Source: Rhodococcus sp. B50
Lineage (GTDB): Bacteria > Actinomycetota > Actinomycetes > Mycobacteriales > Mycobacteriaceae
NCBI RefSeq assembly: GCF_013602415.1
Contig: NZ_WPAG02000002.1
Coordinates: 3,537,480 to 3,601,479, forward strand
DNA: 64,000 bases
Reading direction: 5' to 3'
Shown here: positions 56,261 through 63,599 of the stretch, piece by piece
How positions within the stretch are numbered: position 1 is the stretch's first letter
How the letters are laid out: each line of letters starts with the position of its first letter
The notes under the pieces: generated by a model
Databases searched by the model: none
What the model was told of the DNA's origin: nothing
What the model saw: only the letters and a program-made list of their open reading frames with translations
Position numbers and translations under genes: made by a program

Positions 56261-56310
56261 CCGCCCGGCGGCGCACCCTCGGGCGCACTGTCCGCCACAT
56301 GCGCTGTCCG

Positions 56311-56967
56311 TCAGGTGCGCTGTCCGTCGAACCGGACCACCGCCTTCTCCAGGACGAAGGCCTCGGCGTGCGGGTACCGGCACTGCACTCCGCGGAGACG
56401 GGAGAGACCGAGGAATGCCTCCTCGTCGAACCAGTCGTGGTCGGTCTGCGAGGGATAGTGCTTGAGCAGCACGCGCGCCTTCTCCGCCGCGACATCCCTG
56501 GTGAGCGGGTGGTACACGGCGGTGGCCGGCATGTCCGCCTCCCACTTGAGGATCTCGTAGCCGAGCACCAGATGGTCGCGGAACACCGTCGGCACCATCT
56601 CGGCGAGCAATCGATGGTCCTGGTGCGCGTCGGCACGCTGCGGAGCGAACACCACGTCCGGGTCGGTGTGGTAACGGAAGGACTGGAGCGCGATCTTGAT
56701 TCCCTCCCAATAGCCCGGGGCACGCCCGTCCGGGATGTCCAGCACGCGAACCATCACATCCGCGCCGGGACACAGGGCCCGCAGCGCGTGGTTCTCCTCG
56801 ATCTCACGTGGGGTATCGCCGCCGGAGAGGACGAAGGCACGGACACGCAGATTCGGACACGCCGTCGACAGGGTCAGCAGCGTGCCGCCGACCCCCATCG
56901 CGATGTCGTCGCAGTGGGCGCCGAACAGGGCGACCTCACGGACGTTGCGCGGCATCAACTCGATCAT
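56311..56967 (-). CDS. PIG-L/LmbE-family deacetylase
   Basis: A 218-residue zinc-dependent N-deacetylase-like protein. The metal motif is AHCDDIAMGVGGTL (His and Asp-Asp at about 18-21), and the second is RADAHQDHRLLAEM with HxxH. The family removes N-acetyl groups from GlcNAc-type sugars or related molecules (MshB, PIG-L), so here it may deacetylate a HexNAc of the polymer or precursor. ATG 56967 is preceded by GGAGGAGG some distance off and GGGAG close by. It is a single-gene unit facing the epimerase gene (50 bases between stops), with a plausible promoter at 57121-57149. Confidence 0.87.
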   Translation of the reverse strand: MIELMPRNVREVALFGAHCDDIAMGVGGTLLTLSTACPNLRVRAFVLSGGDTPREIEENHALRALCPGADVMVRVLDIPDGRAPGYWEGIKIALQSFRYHTDPDVVFAPQRADAHQDHRLLAEMVPTVFRDHLVLGYEILKWEADMPATAVYHPLTRDVAAEKARVLLKHYPSQTDHDWFDEEAFLGLSRLRGVQCRYPHAEAFVLEKAVVRFDGQRT

Positions 56968-57271
56968 GACTCCCGCACCTCCTCCGTCTTGCGGCCGGGA
57001 ATGCGCACGGCGGCGGGTGGAAGCACTTTCATGATCAACACCTTGTCTTCGTCGACGGAGGCCAGGCTGACGGTGGACCCCGAAGACGAACGGAGCGGGC
57101 CGACATTCGATCGTGAACCCACTAAAACACATTCGAAGTCCGCCAACAAGGCATAAACAAACTCTAGGACTTTTTCTAGCCCATTAGCTATCCTTGCATC
57201 AGTTTATTTCCGCCATCCACAGACTTGCGTCCGCTCCACGACGACCGGCATTCGTCCGCGAAGGAGTTCCC
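56968..57271. promoter_or_regulatory. 304-base divergent intergenic region with AT-rich island
   Basis: The region separates the PIG-L gene (minus) from the toroid protein gene (plus). A minus-strand promoter candidate is TTGTTG (57149-57144), 17 bases, TTTAGT (57126-57121). The stretch 57150-57215 is unusually AT-rich for this genome and holds AACAAACT (57156-57163), also present in the promoter island at 43013-43020, and AGGACTTTTTCTAG (57166-57179). The plus-strand promoter is not clear. Confidence 0.45.
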
Positions 57272-58438
57272 ATGAATAGTGCGGCAGGACTGCACAAGGA
57301 CCACGGACCACCGCGGAGCGGTACTCGTCCGGAGACGACCGTGCGCGTCCTCCAGTTGACCGATCTCGCCGTACGCGGCCTCACCCGCATGTACGACGGG
57401 GACGGCTTCCCCCAGACGGCACGCGGCGTCAGGACCTCCTTCGGTACCGAACTCCGGCTCGAAGGGCGGAACACGCGCTACGCCTCCATCGCCGCCCTCG
57501 GGCTGCACCTGCTGCCCGAACACGTGCAGCGCAGTGTTTTGCACGGGGATACGGCCGTGGAGCTCGCCCGTCGCACCGCGAGCCGGGCTCGCAGCCACCG
57601 CGACACCGGTGCCGTCGCTCTCGCGGTGTGGGCCTGCGCCGAGATCACCGGCTCGATCGATGCCGCGCTGTACGCGGATCTCCGCAGCCGGTGCGAGAGC
57701 GGCAGCCCCCAGGCGACGGTCGACGCGGCGTGGGCACTCACGGCAGCACTCGCCGCACGCACACAGTTCGATTCCAGCGGTCTCGTGCGGACCCTGACCA
57801 GGCGGCTCCTCGCCGCCCAGGGTCCCGGCGGTCTCTTCCCCCACATGATCCCCGTCGGCACGGGCAGCAGACTGCGCCGGCACATCGGGTCCTTCGCCGA
57901 CCAGGTCTATCCCCTCCAGGCACTCGCCCGGACAGCCGCGGCGACGAACGACGGCGTCGCGCTCGCCGCGGCGAATGCGTGCGCCACACGGATCTGCGCG
58001 TTGCAGGGTGAGGCCGGCCAGTGGTGGTGGCACTACGACTCGCGTGGGCACACGGTGGTCGAGCGCTTCCCCGTCTACAGCGTCCACCAGCACGCGATGG
58101 CACCGCTCGTGCTGTTCGACCTCGCGGCGGCCGGCGGCGATGATCACACGGCGGCGATCGAACTCGGGATCGACTGGCTCCACAGCCATCCCGAGACACT
58201 GGCGGATCTCGTCTGCGAATCCCAGGACGTCGTCTGGCGCAAGGTCGGCCGTCGGGAACCGCGCAAGGCCGCGAGATCGGTGGCCGCCGCGACCACCGCA
58301 CTGCGCCCGGGCACCGTGCTTACGGGACTCGACCGGCTCCTGCCCGCCGGAGTCGTGGATTACGAATGCCGCCCGTACGAACTCGGCTGGATGCTCTACG
58401 CGTGGCTGCCGCGCAACGAACTCGGAGGTACCCGATGA
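57272..58438 (+). CDS. Uncharacterised protein, probable alpha/alpha-toroid fold
   Basis: A 388-residue protein I cannot assign to a named family. It is mostly helical, with repeated aromatic/Gly elements as in alpha/alpha toroids (GGLFPHMIPVG, RRHIGSFADQVYPLQALA, GQWWWHYDSRGHTVVERFPVYSVHQHAM, YECRPYELGWMLYAWLP). There is no signal peptide or membrane helix. Conserved-looking His, Trp, Tyr and acidic residues cluster at positions that would line a toroid cavity, as in glycan epimerases, lyases or glycosidases. It begins at ATG 57272 with AAGGAG and its stop overlaps the WecG/TagA start as ATGA, so it is translationally coupled to that transferase. A sugar-active role is inferred only from context. 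Confidence 0.75.
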   Translation: MNSAAGLHKDHGPPRSGTRPETTVRVLQLTDLAVRGLTRMYDGDGFPQTARGVRTSFGTELRLEGRNTRYASIAALGLHLLPEHVQRSVLHGDTAVELARRTASRARSHRDTGAVALAVWACAEITGSIDAALYADLRSRCESGSPQATVDAAWALTAALAARTQFDSSGLVRTLTRRLLAAQGPGGLFPHMIPVGTGSRLRRHIGSFADQVYPLQALARTAAATNDGVALAAANACATRICALQGEAGQWWWHYDSRGHTVVERFPVYSVHQHAMAPLVLFDLAAAGGDDHTAAIELGIDWLHSHPETLADLVCESQDVVWRKVGRREPRKAARSVAAATTALRPGTVLTGLDRLLPAGVVDYECRPYELGWMLYAWLPRNELGGTR

Positions 58439-59250
58439 CCACCAACTCCACCACCGGCGTCCGCACATCGGCGACCCTGTTCGGGATGCCGCTCGATGCC
58501 GTCACGATGGACGAGGCTGTCGCGCGGTGCCGCGATGCCCTCGAGCGCCGCGACCGGATGACCATCGGAGTCGTCAACGCGGCGAAGACCGTTCGTCTGC
58601 GCAAGGACACCGCGTTGCGCGAATCCCTGCTCGAGTGCGATCTGCTCCTCGCCGACGGGCAGGCAGTCGTGTGGGCGGGGAATCTCCTGGGATACCCGCT
58701 GCCGGAACGCGTCGCCGGGATCGACCTGTTCACCTCGTTGCTCGCCGCGGCCGACGCCGAACACCGCTCCGTCTATCTGCTCGGCGCCGAGCAACAGGTG
58801 CTCGACGCGCTCGTGGACGTCCTCACCACGACCTACCCCGGTCTCCGGATCGCCGGCGCCCACCACGGATATTTCGAGGAATCGGAGGAGGAGGCGATCG
58901 CCCGGGCGGTCCGCGAGTCCGGCGCGGACATGCTCTTCCTGGGCATGCCGTCACCCCGCAAGGAGAACTTCCTGCGCCGGTGGGAGGACGTGCTGGGCGC
59001 CCCGATCCGTCACGGTGTCGGTGGCTCGTTCGACGTCCTCGCCGGGATCACCAAGCGCGCTCCCGAACACTGGCAGCGGGCCGGCATGGAGTGGGCGTAC
59101 CGCCTCCTCCAGGAACCGCGCCGGATGTGGCGGCGCTATCTGACGACCAATACCGCCTTCTTGATCCTGCTCGCCCGCGAGCGGTTCCGCACCACACCGC
59201 CCTACCCGCGTCCCGAGAAGTTCCCGACCCCGAGGAAGCATCATGGCTGA
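58435..59250 (+). CDS. WecG/TagA/CpsF-family glycosyltransferase
   Basis: A 271-residue transferase of GT26. Family members put ManNAc (TagA) or ManNAcA (WecG) onto polyprenyl-diphosphate-GlcNAc. Signatures are VVNAAKTVRLRKD, LLLADGQAVVWAGNLLG, RVAGIDLFTSLL, VYLLGAEQQVLD, GAHHGYF, and LFLGMPSPRKENFLRRW followed by GVGGSFDVLAGITKRAPEHWQRAGMEWAYRLLQEPRR. The genes downstream make UDP-ManNAcA (wecC, wecB), so ManNAcA transfer is the best prediction. ATG 58435 follows GGAGG and overlaps the preceding stop; the 3' end overlaps wecC by eight bases. It probably makes the second lipid-linked intermediate of the pathway. Confidence 0.92.
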   Translation: MTTNSTTGVRTSATLFGMPLDAVTMDEAVARCRDALERRDRMTIGVVNAAKTVRLRKDTALRESLLECDLLLADGQAVVWAGNLLGYPLPERVAGIDLFTSLLAAADAEHRSVYLLGAEQQVLDALVDVLTTTYPGLRIAGAHHGYFEESEEEAIARAVRESGADMLFLGMPSPRKENFLRRWEDVLGAPIRHGVGGSFDVLAGITKRAPEHWQRAGMEWAYRLLQEPRRMWRRYLTTNTAFLILLARERFRTTPPYPRPEKFPTPRKHHG

Positions 59251-60499
59251 CACATTCAGCGGCACCGTGGCCGTCGTCGGACTCGGTTACATCGGACTGC
59301 CGACGGCCGTCGTCCTTGCGACCCGCGACATCGACGTCATCGGCGTGGACGTCGATCCCCGTATCGTGTCGGCGGTCTCGCGGGGCGAGGTGCCGTTCGC
59401 CGAACCCGATCTCGCGGTGAGCCTGGCCGGCGCCGTGGCCATGGGGACCTTGAGTGCGACCGACACCGTGCCCCTCGCCGACGCATACATCATCGCCGTG
59501 CCGACGCCGTTCAACGCCGACCACACCGCCGACCTGTCGTACGTACGACGCGCGACCGAGCAGATCGCCCCGCAACTGCGTGGTGGCGAGATCGTGGTCC
59601 TCGAATCGACATCACCGCCCGGGACCACCGAGAACGTCAGTCGATGGCTGTCCGAACTGCGACCCGACCTCCGTCTCCCCCACACCGACGAGGGTCTGCC
59701 CGACATCCATATCGCCCACTGTCCCGAACGCGTCCTCCCGGGCCGCATCATGATCGAGATGATCACGAACGACCGTGTGGTCGGCGGGATCACGCCGCTG
59801 TGCGCTCAACGCGCCGCGGCCATCTACCGGGTTTTCTGCCAGGGCGAGATCTGCCTGACGGATGCCGCGAGCGCCGAGATGGCGAAACTGGTCGAGAATG
59901 CCTACCGCGACATCAACATCGCCTTCGCCAACGAATTGTCTTATGTGTCGGACGAACTCGAACTGGATGTCTGGGAGGTCATCCGTCTCGCGAACCGGCA
60001 TCCACGGGTGAACATCCTCAGTCCCGGGCCGGGGGTCGGCGGGCACTGCATCGCCGTCGACCCGTGGTTCATCGTCGGTGCGTCGCCGGGTTCGGCGAAA
60101 CTGATCCGCACCGCGCGGGAGATCAACGATTCCAAGCCGAACTACGTGGCACAGCAGGTTATCGAAACCTGTTCGCGTTTCAAGAATCCCACGGTCGCGT
60201 GCCTGGGCCTGACATTCAAGGCCAATGTCGACGACATCCGGGAGAGCCCGGCCCTGCACGTCGTCGAACTCATCGCGAAGGCGCTTCCCGACGTCGAGCT
60301 GCTGCTCGCCGATCCGTTCGTGCACGAGGTGCCGGACACTCTCCTCGGGTACGAGAGTGTGCGCACCGCGCGGTGCCGGGAGGCCATCGCCGCTGCGGAC
60401 ATCGTCGTCGAGCTCGTGGACCACGACCAGTTCCGGTCCCTGTCGCGCAGTCTCCTGGCGGGCAAAGTCGTCTACGACACCCGCGGCGTGTGGCGCTGA
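59243..60499 (+). CDS. wecC: UDP-N-acetyl-D-mannosamine dehydrogenase
   Basis: A 418-residue nucleotide-sugar dehydrogenase that oxidises UDP-ManNAc twice to UDP-ManNAcA using NAD. The Rossmann motif GLGYIGLPTA is at about 13-22; the catalytic Cys269 lies in GPGVGGHCIAVDPWF; the C-terminal UDP-binding domain has LGLTFKANVDDIRESPAL. The GGHCIAVDPWF form (rather than GGSCFPKD of UDP-glucose dehydrogenases) points to the WecC/CapL group, and wecB lies next door. Start ATG 59243 overlaps the transferase gene by eight bases, so the three genes from 57272 are one coupled unit. Confidence 0.93.
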   Translation: MADTFSGTVAVVGLGYIGLPTAVVLATRDIDVIGVDVDPRIVSAVSRGEVPFAEPDLAVSLAGAVAMGTLSATDTVPLADAYIIAVPTPFNADHTADLSYVRRATEQIAPQLRGGEIVVLESTSPPGTTENVSRWLSELRPDLRLPHTDEGLPDIHIAHCPERVLPGRIMIEMITNDRVVGGITPLCAQRAAAIYRVFCQGEICLTDAASAEMAKLVENAYRDINIAFANELSYVSDELELDVWEVIRLANRHPRVNILSPGPGVGGHCIAVDPWFIVGASPGSAKLIRTAREINDSKPNYVAQQVIETCSRFKNPTVACLGLTFKANVDDIRESPALHVVELIAKALPDVELLLADPFVHEVPDTLLGYESVRTARCREAIAAADIVVELVDHDQFRSLSRSLLAGKVVYDTRGVWR

Positions 60500-60514
60500 A
60501 CCGACGGAGAACGG

Positions 60515-60540
60515 CCGGTAGGTGTGAGAACACCTACCGG
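60515..60540. terminator. Bidirectional hairpin between wecC and wecB
   Basis: Perfect 10-base arms CCGGTAGGTG (60515-60524) and CACCTACCGG (60531-60540) with a six-base loop, midway between convergent stops at 60499 and 60559. Confidence 0.75.
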
Positions 60541-60558
60541 TCGTTCCGCTTCCGGAGT

Positions 60559-61716
60559 TCAGTAGGAGCGGACCGCCTCGACCGGGGCGAACTCCGCGGG
60601 ACGGGGTCCGAGGCCGAAGAAGTGCTCGATCGCGTCGACGGAACGCTGCGCCGCGTTCCCGTCCCCGTACGGATTGACCGCGCGGGCCATCTCGTCGTAC
60701 GCAGTGGGCTGGGTGAGCAGACGGGTGACCCACTCGACGATGAGTTCCTCGTCCGTCCCCACCAGCCGGACAGTGCCCGCCGAGATGGCCTCGGGTCTCT
60801 CGGTGGTCTCCCGCATCACCAGGACCGGCTTGCCGAGGCTCGGAGCTTCCTCCTGCACTCCGCCGCTGTCGGTCAGCACGATCGTCGACGCCGCCATCGC
60901 GAGGGCGAAGTCGCTGTAGGACAGCGGGTTCGTCACGACCACGTTGTCCAGATCGGCGAGGGGTGGCAGGAGTACCTCCCGCACGATCGGATTGAGGTGC
61001 GCCGGCAGGAGGAACGTCAGGTGCGGGAACGCGCGGGCCAGACGGGCGACGGCACGCGCCGACCGGGCCATCGGCTCTCCCCACGACTCGCGCCGGTGCG
61101 CCGTGACGAGAACCAGCGGACGCCCGAGCAGGGGCTCGAGATCCGGGTTGTCGAGCGACGGCTTCTGCGAAGTCACTGTGTAGAGCGCGTCGATCACCGT
61201 ATTGCCCGTGACGACGATGTCGCCGGGATCGATTCCGTCCGTCAACAGGTTGGCGCGGGAGGTGGGGGTGGGGGCCAGGTGCAGCGACGCCAGTTGAGAG
61301 GTCAGACGCCGGTTCACCTCCTCCGGGAAGGGGTTGTAACGGTCCCCGGTCCGGAGGCCGGCCTCCAGGTGTACGAGCGGCACCTTGCAGTAGAACGCCG
61401 CGAGGGCCGCGGCGAAGCAGGTCGTCGTATCCCCTTGGACGAGAACCGCACTGGGCTCCTCGCGGGCGATCACCTCCGACACCCCGCCGAGAGCCTTGGC
61501 CGTGATGGCCTCGAGTCCCTGTCGGTGGGTGAGGATATCGAGGTCGTGGCTCGGTTCGATACCGAACAGGGTGTTGACCTGGTCCAGCATCTCGCGGTGC
61601 TGGCCGGTCACTGCGACAACGGGTTCGAGCACTTCCGATCTCTGCAAGGCGGTGACGACCGGCGCCATCTTGATCGCCTCGGGACGAGTTCCGTAGACCA
61701 CCAAAACCTTCTCCAT
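60559..61716 (-). CDS. wecB: UDP-N-acetylglucosamine 2-epimerase (non-hydrolysing)
   Basis: A 385-residue GT-B-fold epimerase converting UDP-GlcNAc to UDP-ManNAc, the WecC substrate. Typical motifs are VVYGTRPEAIKMAPVV at the N-terminus, VTGQHREMLDQV, LVQGDTTTCFAAALAAFY, HLEAGLRTGDRYNPFPEEVNRR, VTAHRRESWGEP, LTDSGGVQEEAPSLGKPVLVMRETTERPEA and GTVRLVGTD. All catalytic-site residues look intact and the length is normal. ATG 61716 has no strong Shine-Dalgarno site. It is a single-gene unit convergent with the wecC operon, with its own AT-rich promoter region and palindrome. Confidence 0.95.
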   Translation of the reverse strand: MEKVLVVYGTRPEAIKMAPVVTALQRSEVLEPVVAVTGQHREMLDQVNTLFGIEPSHDLDILTHRQGLEAITAKALGGVSEVIAREEPSAVLVQGDTTTCFAAALAAFYCKVPLVHLEAGLRTGDRYNPFPEEVNRRLTSQLASLHLAPTPTSRANLLTDGIDPGDIVVTGNTVIDALYTVTSQKPSLDNPDLEPLLGRPLVLVTAHRRESWGEPMARSARAVARLARAFPHLTFLLPAHLNPIVREVLLPPLADLDNVVVTNPLSYSDFALAMAASTIVLTDSGGVQEEAPSLGKPVLVMRETTERPEAISAGTVRLVGTDEELIVEWVTRLLTQPTAYDEMARAVNPYGDGNAAQRSVDAIEHFFGLGPRPAEFAPVEAVRSY

Positions 61717-61758
61717 GGTCCAAGAATAGCGTCGAATAAGGACTTAGGGACTGTTTTT

Positions 61759-61785
61759 ATTCTAGAAACCAACTTCTAGTTGGTT
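61759..61785 (-). promoter_or_regulatory. Promoter region and palindromic operator candidate of wecB
   Basis: On the minus strand TAGAAT (61764-61759) resembles a -10. Immediately upstream is a perfect inverted repeat AACCAAC-TTCTA-GTTGGTT (61767-61785), filling the -35/-10 spacer. TTCTAG also occurs directly repeated at 61760-61765 and 61775-61780. A repressor binding this dyad would block the promoter. The -35 is weak (ATAACC). Confidence 0.45.
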
Positions 61786-61887
61786 ATATTCGGCCGGGCC
61801 CATGAGAACGGCTCCCCACCGCGGGTGCGATGAGGAGCCGGAGTCGAAGCGGAGCCGTACCGGTCGACCGGCCGGCCGGTGAACCGG

Positions 61888-63150
61888 TCAGCCGGCCGGT
61901 TCGAGCACCTCGCGTCCCACGAACGGCACGAGGGCCTCGGGCACCTTCACCGAACCGTCGGCCTGCTGGTGGTTCTCGAGCAGCGCGACGAGCCATCGGG
62001 TGGTCGCGAGCGTGCCGTTGAGGGTCGCGGCCGTCTGCGGCTTGCCGTTCTCGTCGCGGTACCGGACGTTCAGGCGACGCCCCTGGAAGGTCGTGCAATT
62101 CGACGTCGACGTGAGCTCACGGTAGCGCTCCTGCGTGGGCACCCATGCCTCGCAGTCGAACTTGCGGGAGGCCGAGGAACCGAGATCGCCGGCGGCGACG
62201 TCGATGACGCGGTACGGCACGTCGATGGCGGCGAGCATCTCGCGCTCCCAAGCCAGCAGACGCTCGTGTTCCGCCGCGGCTTCCTCGGGCCGGCAGTAGA
62301 CGAACATCTCGACCTTGTCGAACTGGTGCACACGGATGATGCCGCGGGTGTCCTTGCCGTAGCTGCCCGCCTCTCGACGGAAGCACGACGACCAGCCCGC
62401 GTACCGCTTCGGGCCCTTCGACAAGTCGAGGATCTCGCCCGAGTGGTAACCCGCGAGCGGCACCTCGGAGGTGCCCACGAGATAGAGGTCGTCCTCCTCG
62501 AGCCGGTACACCTCGTCGGCGTGCTGACCGAGGAAGCCGGTGCCCTGCATGACCTCGGGACGCACGAGCACGGGCGGGATCATCATCGTGAACCCGTTCG
62601 AGGTGGCCTTCTGCGCGGCGAGCTGCAGCAGACCCAGCTGCAGCAGCGCACCGTAACCGGTGAGGAAGTAGAACCGGGCTCCGGAGACCTTGGCGCCGCG
62701 CTCCATGTCGATCAGCCCCAGCGACTCGCCGAGCGCGAGGTGGTCCTTCGGTTCGAAGTCGAAGGTGGGCAACTCGCCGACGGTCTCGAGCGTGACGAAG
62801 TCGTCCTCGCCGCCCGCGGGCACGCCGTCCTGCACAACGTTGGAGATCGCGAGGTGCGCGCGATCGAAGGCCTCCTGCGCAGCGTGCTGCTCGGCCTCGA
62901 GCTCCTTGACCTTCGCCGCCAGCTCCTTGGCGCCGTCGAGCAGCGCGGGACGTTCCTCGGGGGACGCCTTGCCGACCTTCTTGCCCAGGGCCTTCTGTTC
63001 GGCACGTGCATTGTCACCGGCGAGGACCGCGGCGCGACGAGAGGCGTCGGCCTCGAGCAGCACGTCGACGAGGCCCGGGTCCTCCCCCCGCATGCGCTGC
63101 GACTCGCGGACGGCATCGGGATTCTCGCGGAGGAACTTGAGGTCGATCAC
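61888..63150 (-). CDS. serS: Seryl-tRNA synthetase
   Basis: A 420-residue class II synthetase that charges tRNA-Ser. The N-terminal coiled-coil arm (about 28-105) is rich in Ala, Lys and Glu; the catalytic domain has the class II motifs, with [45 protein letters not shown] (motif 2) and [18 protein letters not shown] with [19 protein letters not shown] (motif 3). The GTG start at 63150 gives [10 protein letters not shown], the usual serine-synthetase beginning. It marks the return to conserved core order (Rv3834c/Rv3835). Confidence 0.97.
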   Translation of the reverse strand: MIDLKFLRENPDAVRESQRMRGEDPGLVDVLLEADASRRAAVLAGDNARAEQKALGKKVGKASPEERPALLDGAKELAAKVKELEAEQHAAQEAFDRAHLAISNVVQDGVPAGGEDDFVTLETVGELPTFDFEPKDHLALGESLGLIDMERGAKVSGARFYFLTGYGALLQLGLLQLAAQKATSNGFTMMIPPVLVRPEVMQGTGFLGQHADEVYRLEEDDLYLVGTSEVPLAGYHSGEILDLSKGPKRYAGWSSCFRREAGSYGKDTRGIIRVHQFDKVEMFVYCRPEEAAAEHERLLAWEREMLAAIDVPYRVIDVAAGDLGSSASRKFDCEAWVPTQERYRELTSTSNCTTFQGRRLNVRYRDENGKPQTAATLNGTLATTRWLVALLENHQQADGSVKVPEALVPFVGREVLEPAG

Positions 63151-63161
63151 GGAATCGAAGC

Positions 63162-63554
63162 CTACCGCTGCCAGAGTTCCAGGTAGTCGTCGCGCCCGAA
63201 CATCGTCGCGGTGTCCTCCGCGGTGGGATGTCCGTGACGCGGGTTCGCACCGGCCTCGGCGAGCACCCGCACGACCGACTCCGCGCCCTTGAAGACCGCA
63301 CCCGCGAGAGGCGACTGACCGCGGTCGTTGAGCCGGTCGACGTCGGCCCCCCGGTCGACCAGGGCCTGTACGGCCTCGGCGTGTCCGTGATAGGACGCCA
63401 ACATGAGCAGCGTGTCGCCGGTCTCGTTGGTGAGGTTCACGGGAACCCCGGCATCGACGTATGCGGTGAGTGTCTCGACGTCTCCCTGCCGGGCGGCGTC
63501 GAAGGTGTGCTTGGCGATCTCGAGAATCTGCGGATCGATCGGGTCGTCGGCCAT
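63162..63554 (-). CDS. Ankyrin-repeat protein
   Basis: A 130-residue protein with about three ankyrin repeats: [48 protein letters not shown] and [27 protein letters not shown], each with the helix-turn-helix pattern. Such small repeat proteins serve protein binding; the partner is unknown. There is no signal peptide, so it is cytosolic. It ends 11 bases before the serS start on the same strand and is likely co-transcribed with it. Confidence 0.9.
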   Translation of the reverse strand: MADDPIDPQILEIAKHTFDAARQGDVETLTAYVDAGVPVNLTNETGDTLLMLASYHGHAEAVQALVDRGADVDRLNDRGQSPLAGAVFKGAESVVRVLAEAGANPRHGHPTAEDTATMFGRDDYLELWQR

Positions 63555-63599
63555 GAGCCGAAACTACCTGCGTCCACTCGAACAGGCATGATGGAAGTG

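Noticed and set aside
61796..61887. GC-rich inverted repeats after serS as a terminator
   Set aside because: Several overlapping CCGG-rich arms can pair in different ways and there is no T tract; no single structure is convincing.
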